Shown: piece after piece, positions 59,246 to 64,000 of the stretch
Layout: each line of letters opens with the position of its first letter
Position numbering within the stretch: position 1 is the stretch's first letter
From: Stenotrophomonas maltophilia
GTDB lineage: Bacteria > Pseudomonadota > Gammaproteobacteria > Xanthomonadales > Xanthomonadaceae
Direction of reading: 5' to 3'
Length of the DNA stretch: 64,000 nt
Assembly: GCF_025642255.1 (NCBI RefSeq)
Contig: NZ_CP106759.1
Coordinates: forward strand, 2,941,501-3,005,500
Program-made: the position numbers and the translations under genes
The notes under the pieces: model-generated
Database searches by the model: none
What the model saw: only the letters and a program-made list of their open reading frames with translations
What the model was told of the DNA's origin: nothing

Positions 59246-59442
59246 GTGCTGCCCGGACCATTGCGGCCGACAGTCGGCCGCAATGGTTACGGTTGTAACC
59301 GCAATTTGTGCGGGCACTCACGTTCCGTTAAGGTCTGTTTGACCGCCCGTGCACATGCCGGGCGGGGATGGCATCCGGGGATGGGATGCCACGGCCGCCA
59401 GCAGCATGGCGGCGTCACACGACACGCCACCTTGGGGGATGC

Positions 59443-59901
59443 ATGAAGTTCGCGCCTGTTGTCCTGTCGAGCCTGTTGTTTGCTGCGGCCCAGGCCGCCG
59501 CGCAGGCACCCGCCGAATGTCCTTCGCTGCCGGCGAGCAGCGGCCTGAAATGGCAGCAGCAGGTGCAGTCGGACTTCCTGCTCTGCCGCGCCAGCACCGA
59601 GGATGGACGGGAAGTACTGAGCCTGATGCTGAGCGCACGCGATCCGGCGATTCCGCTCAGCCGCTCGCTGCGCCAGGAAAAAGGCAGTTTCGCCGGCGAG
59701 TCACTGTACTGGTACCAGCCCGATCTGGGTGGACAGCAGCCGCCGGGATACGCCGAACGACGCATCAGCGTGATCAAGCTGGACAAGGGCCGGTATGCGC
59801 AGATTGCCCTGTACCCGGGCAGCACGCAGGAACTGGGGTCGCTGCAGCAGCTGGCGCAGGGCATGAGCCTGACGCCCTCGGCCGTAGCCGCCGGACGTTG
59901 A
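59443..59901 (+). CDS. Exported protein of unknown function
   Basis: A 152-residue protein: signal peptide (1-22, ending AQAAAQA). The mature part has a Cys pair (ECPSLP and LLCRAST), a beta-strand-rich core LSLMLSARDPAIPLSRSLRQEKGSF, and a Tyr-rich stretch (YWYQPDLGG). I recognise no family. GGGGGAT precedes the ATG at a good distance. Confidence 0.7.
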   Translation: MKFAPVVLSSLLFAAAQAAAQAPAECPSLPASSGLKWQQQVQSDFLLCRASTEDGREVLSLMLSARDPAIPLSRSLRQEKGSFAGESLYWYQPDLGGQQPPGYAERRISVIKLDKGRYAQIALYPGSTQELGSLQQLAQGMSLTPSAVAAGR

Positions 59902-60010
59902 CGGTGATGGGGATGACTGCCTGGCAGCATCCCCGCCGGATCCGACGCGTTGGCAGCAACGCCGGGCATGGCCTGATGGATGTGCGTTGCGCGTGTTGTG
60001 CCGGAGATCC

Positions 60011-60065
60011 GCCGGGCATGGCCCGGCGCTACCGACCTCTTCCGCCGGGCATGGCCCGGCGCTAC
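60011..60065. repeat. Tandem pair of SMAG/REP hairpins
   Basis: Two direct copies of GCCGGGC-AT-GGCCCGGC-GCTAC (60011-60032 and 60044-60065), 33 bp apart. On the minus strand each reads GTAGCGCCGGGCCATGCCCGGC, the typical S. maltophilia GTAG repeat. A degenerate relative (GCCGGGCATGG) lies near 59961. They fill the gap between the convergent exported-protein gene and pirin 2. Confidence 0.85.
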
Positions 60066-60095
60066 CGGCTTTCTTCGGAGGGGCGGCGTCGGCCC

Positions 60096-60947
60096 TCAGA
60101 ACCTGCCTTCCTGGAAATCGACGAAGGCCTGCATCAGTTCCTGGCGCGTGTTCATCACGAACGGGCCATGCCGCATCACCGGCTCCCGCAGTGGTCGGCC
60201 GGCCACCAGAATCAGCCGCGCCCCTTCGCTTCCAGCCGAAACGTGCAGCTGTTCACCGCCACCGAGCACCGCCAGCTCCTGGCGGGCCACATCACGTGCG
60301 GCATCCTGCTCGCCGACCGTCATCGCGCCTTCGAAGACATAGGCAAACGCGTTGTGGCCTTCCGGAAGCGTGTAGGTCCAGGCACGATCGGCCTCGAGGC
60401 GGACGTCCAGATACAACGGATCGGTGGCCGGCTGCACGATCGGGCCGGTGGTGCCATCGACAGTACCGGCGATCACCTTCACCTCCACGCCCGGCTCCGG
60501 CTGCACCACCGGAATGCGTTCCGGCGCGAACTCCTGGTACTTCGGGTCCGTCATCTTCTCGCGCGCGGGCAGGTTCACCCACAGCTGGAAACCGCGCATC
60601 TGCCCGCTTTCCTGTTCCGGCATCTCCGAATGCACCAGGCCCCGGCCTGCGGTCATCCACTGCACGCTGCCCGGGGTCAACAGGCCCTCGTTGCCGTGGT
60701 TGTCGCGGTGGCGCATGCGTCCGTCCAGCATGTAGGTGACCGTCTCGAAACCGCGGTGCGGATGCTCCGGGAAACCGGCGATGTAGTCTTCGGCGCGGTC
60801 CGTACCGAATTCATCCAGCAGCAGGAACGGATCCAGATCCGGCAGCGTCGGGCCGCCGATGACACGGGTCAGGCGCACGCCGGCGCCGTCGGACGTGGGC
60901 ATGCCACGGATGGTGCGCAGGACGCGGACCGGTTCGGGAAGGCTCAT
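60096..60947 (-). CDS. Pirin family protein 2
   Basis: A 283-residue bicupin with pirin ligands His62, His64 (EHPHRG), His106 and Glu108 (LVHSEMP). Only about one third identical to pirin 1 by eye, so it is from a different subfamily (YhaK/YhhW-like). AGGAG lies 5 nt before the ATG. It converges on the exported-protein gene. Confidence 0.9.
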   Translation of the reverse strand: MSLPEPVRVLRTIRGMPTSDGAGVRLTRVIGGPTLPDLDPFLLLDEFGTDRAEDYIAGFPEHPHRGFETVTYMLDGRMRHRDNHGNEGLLTPGSVQWMTAGRGLVHSEMPEQESGQMRGFQLWVNLPAREKMTDPKYQEFAPERIPVVQPEPGVEVKVIAGTVDGTTGPIVQPATDPLYLDVRLEADRAWTYTLPEGHNAFAYVFEGAMTVGEQDAARDVARQELAVLGGGEQLHVSAGSEGARLILVAGRPLREPVMRHGPFVMNTRQELMQAFVDFQEGRF

Positions 60948-61216
60948 GGCGACTCCTGTTGGATGGATGCCACTGAAGATGGACGCCGCGGCGCCGTCCG
61001 CCAATGGATGACGCCGCAACCGATTGTTCCATCCCTGGTGTTCGCCGGGCGTCATGCCGGCGGTTCCACGACACGGATGTCTGCCCGCAGCCCATGCCGC
61101 ACACGCGGTCACCACCTTCGTACGACCAAAGTACTACCGCCGATGGGCCCCGCACGCATTGACCCTGTAAAGGGCACGCGGGACTCTTTGACTGTCTTTC
61201 CGGGAGAGAGCACCTC

Positions 61217-63298
61217 ATGAAAGGGTTTGCCAAACTGGGTTGGGCGGCACTCGCCCTGCTCGGCGCGTTCTGTCTGGGCACCGTGGCCTTGCGCCGCGGC
61301 GAACACATCAACGCGCTGTGGATCGTCGTCGCCGCTGTTTCGATCTACCTGATCGCCTATCGCTTCTACAGCCTGTTCATCGCCAACAAGGTGATGCAGG
61401 TGGATCCGACCCGGGCTACGCCGGCGGTGATCAACAACGATGGCCTGGACTACGTGCCGACCAACAAGCACGTGCTGTTCGGCCACCACTTCGCGGCCAT
61501 CGCCGGCGCCGGTCCACTGGTGGGCCCGGTGCTCGCGGCGCAGATGGGCTACCTGCCCGGACTGCTGTGGCTGGTGGTGGGCGTGGTGCTGGCCGGTGCG
61601 GTACAGGACTTCATGGTCCTGTTCCTGTCCAGCCGGCGCAACGGCCGCTCACTGGGCGATCTGGTCCGCGAGGAAATGGGACAGGTGCCCGGCACCATCG
61701 CGCTGTTCGGCGCGTTCCTGATCATGATCATCATCCTGGCGGTGCTGGCGATGGTGGTGGTCAAGGCGCTGGCGGAAAGCCCGTGGGGCATGTTCACGGT
61801 GATAGCCACGATGCCCATCGCGATCCTGATGGGCATCTACATGCGCTACATCCGGCCGGGCAAGATCGGCGAGATCTCGGTGGTGGGCCTGGTGCTGCTG
61901 CTGGCCGCGATCTGGTACGGCGGCAAGGTTGCTGCAGATCCGGTGTGGGGCCCGGCCTTCACCTTCACCGGCACGCAGATCACCTGGATGCTGATCGGCT
62001 ACGGCTTCGTCGCTTCGGTGCTGCCCGTGTGGCTGTTGCTGGCACCGCGCGACTACCTGTCGACCTTCCTCAAGATCGGCACCATCGTCGCTCTGGCCAT
62101 CGGCATCCTGATCGTGATGCCCGAGCTGAAAATGCCCGCACTGACCCAGTTCGCCGCCAGTGGCGATGGCCCGGTGTGGAAGGGCGGCATGTTCCCGTTC
62201 CTGTTCATCACCATTGCCTGCGGCGCGGTATCCGGTTTCCACGCGCTGATTTCCTCGGGCACCACGCCGAAGCTGCTGGCCAATGAATCGCACATGCGCT
62301 ACATCGGCTATGGCGGCATGCTGATGGAATCGTTCGTGGCGGTGATGGCGCTGGTGGCTGCGTCGATCATCGATCCGGGCATCTACTTCGCGATGAACAG
62401 CCCGGCGGCGGTGATCGGTGCCGATGCGGCGTCTGCCGCGCACTACATCACCAACACCTGGGGCTTCACCATCACGCCGGAACAGCTGACCGCCACGGCC
62501 GCCGCGATCGGCGAACCGACGATCCTGCACCGCGCCGGTGGTGCTCCGACGCTGGCGGTGGGCATCGCAATGATCCTGCATGAAGCCATTCCCAGCGGCA
62601 GCGACGCGATGATGGCGTTCTGGTACCACTTCGCCATCCTGTTCGAAGCGTTGTTCATCCTGACCGCCGTGGATGCGGGCACCCGCGCAGGCCGCTTCAT
62701 GCTGCAGGATCTGCTGGGCAACTTCATTCCGGCGCTGAAGAAGACCGAGTCGTGGACGGCCAACATCATCGGCACGGCCGGCTGCGTGGCGCTGTGGGGC
62801 TACTTGCTCTACACCGGCGTGGTCGATCCGTTCGGCGGCATCCAGACCCTGTGGCCGCTGTTCGGCATCTCCAACCAGATGCTGGCCGGTATCGCGCTGA
62901 TGCTGGGGACGGTGGTGCTGTTCAAGATGAAGCGTGACCGCTATGCCTGGGTGACCGCAGTACCGGCCACCTGGCTGCTGATCTGCACCACCTATGCCGG
63001 CTTCATCAAGATCTTCGACAGCAACCCGGCGCAGGGCTTCCTGGCGCAGGCGCACAAGTTCCAGGCCGCCATCGCCAGCGACACCATCACCGCACCGGCC
63101 AAGTCGGTGGCGCAGATGCAGCAGATCGTGGTCAATGCCTACGTCAACACCGGCCTGACCGCGCTGTTCCTGCTGGTGGTGGGTGCGGTGCTGACCTATT
63201 CGATCCGCACGATCCTGGCCGCACGCCGCAATCCGCAGCGCAGCGACCGCGAGACCCCGTACGTGGCGCTGAAGCCGCATGAAATGGTGGATCTGTAA
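61217..63298 (+). CDS. cstA: Carbon starvation protein CstA (peptide/pyruvate transporter)
   Basis: A 693-residue inner-membrane protein with many helices, of the CstA/BtsT family of pyruvate/H+ and peptide transporters induced when carbon is scarce. Seen: [22 protein letters not shown], the [18 protein letters not shown] motif and [17 protein letters not shown]. It shares one base (TAATG) with the following DUF466 gene. GGGAGAG lies 7-13 nt before the ATG. Confidence 0.95.
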   Translation: MKGFAKLGWAALALLGAFCLGTVALRRGEHINALWIVVAAVSIYLIAYRFYSLFIANKVMQVDPTRATPAVINNDGLDYVPTNKHVLFGHHFAAIAGAGPLVGPVLAAQMGYLPGLLWLVVGVVLAGAVQDFMVLFLSSRRNGRSLGDLVREEMGQVPGTIALFGAFLIMIIILAVLAMVVVKALAESPWGMFTVIATMPIAILMGIYMRYIRPGKIGEISVVGLVLLLAAIWYGGKVAADPVWGPAFTFTGTQITWMLIGYGFVASVLPVWLLLAPRDYLSTFLKIGTIVALAIGILIVMPELKMPALTQFAASGDGPVWKGGMFPFLFITIACGAVSGFHALISSGTTPKLLANESHMRYIGYGGMLMESFVAVMALVAASIIDPGIYFAMNSPAAVIGADAASAAHYITNTWGFTITPEQLTATAAAIGEPTILHRAGGAPTLAVGIAMILHEAIPSGSDAMMAFWYHFAILFEALFILTAVDAGTRAGRFMLQDLLGNFIPALKKTESWTANIIGTAGCVALWGYLLYTGVVDPFGGIQTLWPLFGISNQMLAGIALMLGTVVLFKMKRDRYAWVTAVPATWLLICTTYAGFIKIFDSNPAQGFLAQAHKFQAAIASDTITAPAKSVAQMQQIVVNAYVNTGLTALFLLVVGAVLTYSIRTILAARRNPQRSDRETPYVALKPHEMVDL

Positions 63299-63522
63299 TG
63301 AGCACGCAACTGGTTCCCGTTGGCCAGTACCAGGCGCACCGCCGCGTGTGGCGACGCCTGGTGCAGACGGCACGCCTGTGCTGTGGCATCCCTGATTACG
63401 ACAACTACGTCCGGCACATGCTGGAGAAGCATCCGGACCAGGAACCGATGGACTACAAGACGTTCTTCCGCGAACGTCAGGAAGCGCGGTACGGCGGACG
63501 CAACGGCGGACGCTGCTGCTGA
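63298..63522 (+). CDS. YbdD/YjiX-type small CstA partner (DUF466)
   Basis: A 74-residue Cys-containing protein with the family core [19 protein letters not shown] and a basic tail with GGRCC. This family is always encoded next to CstA/BtsT and is needed for pyruvate transport in E. coli YbdD/YjiX studies. The one-base overlap with cstA implies translational coupling. Confidence 0.92.
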   Translation: MSTQLVPVGQYQAHRRVWRRLVQTARLCCGIPDYDNYVRHMLEKHPDQEPMDYKTFFRERQEARYGGRNGGRCC

Positions 63523-63534
63523 AAGGCATGACGC

Positions 63535-63561
63535 GGGCGCCGGGCATGAAACCCGGCGCCC
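63535..63561. terminator. Convergent-gene hairpin
   Basis: A perfect 10-bp stem GGGCGCCGGG/CCCGGCGCCC with loop CATGAAA, between the DUF466 gene and the DUF819 gene. The plus side is CGTTGC, so there is no real T-tract. Confidence 0.5.
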
Positions 63562-63592
63562 GTTGCAGGGAGACGCAGGGCGCGACCCGCGC

Positions 63593-64000
63593 TCAGCCGT
63601 TGGCCATCCACTTCAGGATCAGGCCGGTGACGTAGGCCAGCCCGGTGCCGGTGGCATAGCCCACCGTGCCGAGCAGCACGCCGACCGGTGCCAGTGTCGG
63701 ATGGAAGGCCGCAGCCACCACCGGCGCCGATGCCGCCGCACCGATGTTGCCCTGCGAACCAATGGCGAAGAAGAACAGCGGTGCACGGACCAGCTTGGCC
63801 ACGGCCCACAGCACCAGCACGTGGGTCGCCATCCAGATCGCGCCGAGCAGGAACAGCCACGGCCGATCCAGCAGCGACAGCAGGTTCATCTGCATGCCGA
63901 TGCAGGCGATCAGGAAGTACAGGAACACCGTGCCCAGGCGCGAGGCACCCGCCGCTTCCAGACGACGTGCACGGGTGAAGCTCAGGCCCAGGCCCATCGC
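63593..64000 (-). CDS. DUF819 family membrane protein, C-terminal part
   Basis: The frame runs off the right edge; about 136 C-terminal residues are seen, with about four hydrophobic helices and the family phrase GSQGNIGAAASAPVVAAAFHPTLAPVGVLLGTVGYATGT. DUF819 (YjcL-like) proteins resemble sodium/substrate symporters such as the GltS/CitS fold. No substrate can be assigned. Confidence 0.85.
   Translation of the reverse strand, partial: AMGLGLSFTRARRLEAAGASRLGTVFLYFLIACIGMQMNLLSLLDRPWLFLLGAIWMATHVLVLWAVAKLVRAPLFFFAIGSQGNIGAAASAPVVAAAFHPTLAPVGVLLGTVGYATGTGLAYVTGLILKWMANG

Overview
The window is high-GC, gene-dense chromosomal DNA of a gammaproteobacterium of the family Xanthomonadaceae, most probably Stenotrophomonas (S. 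maltophilia group). This rests on the gene content (leucine dehydrogenase with an upstream HDOD gene, rpoE-rseA-degQ-lepA-lepB-DUF4845-rnc-era-recO, aidB next to a ligase-associated repair operon) and on several copies of the GTAG-ended hairpin (stem GCCGGGC/GCCCGGC) known as SMAG/REP repeats in S. maltophilia. No tRNA, rRNA, CRISPR array, transposase or phage gene was seen, so the region looks like backbone with repeat insertions.

Layout. 1-5.6 kb (+): end of a DUF885 gene, a serine hydrolase overlapping a VOC protein, a DUF2147 protein, metG, a HAD phosphatase and an orphan RnfB-like ferredoxin. 5.6-10.8 kb: RidA, mprF, a convergent VirJ/AcvB-like esterase and a DUF998 membrane protein. 10.8-20.8 kb: mostly small conserved genes (Oxidored-like, HD phosphohydrolase, transglutaminase/TPR, YjdM, Hsp70, YkgJ, DksA-like, DUF2058, YgjP protease), with an ECF sigma / membrane regulator / DUF4097 operon and a MscS channel. 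20.1-30.2 kb: a pseudouridine-synthase-like protein lacking its catalytic Asp, a PLD enzyme, an HDOD protein, leucine dehydrogenase, a subtilisin autotransporter lipoprotein, a thiolase and two tandem alanine-rich lipoproteins. 30.2-37.7 kb: aidB divergent from a four-gene, overlapping repair operon (MBL exonuclease, ATP-dependent DNA ligase, DEXH helicase, PdeM). 37.7-45.9 kb: FAD monooxygenase, cold-shock protein, nagZ-hpt-methylthioinosine phosphorylase, FrnE-like oxidoreductase, CYTH protein, rlmD and a REC-HPt protein. 46-54.6 kb (-): rpoE-rseA-degQ, then lepA-lepB-DUF4845-rnc-era-recO, joining envelope-stress control with translation, RNA processing, secretion and recombination. 54.8-64 kb: a fused fatty-acid oxidation enzyme, a 370-bp composite palindromic repeat, two pirins, aqpZ behind a perfect CRP/Clp site, a secreted protein, cstA with its DUF466 partner, and the end of a DUF819 transporter.

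The strongest functional ensembles are the ligase-associated repair operon with divergent aidB, the apparent lysyl-phosphatidylglycerol synthase/hydrolase pair (mprF and the VirJ/AcvB homologue), and the rpoE regulon with a well-placed sigma-E-type promoter. The most unusual non-coding features are the composite palindrome at 57.02-57.39 kb, a perfect 32-bp inverted repeat at 39.45-39.56 kb, a three-member family of gene-end hairpins, and four helically phased GTTCRC repeats before the leucine dehydrogenase gene.
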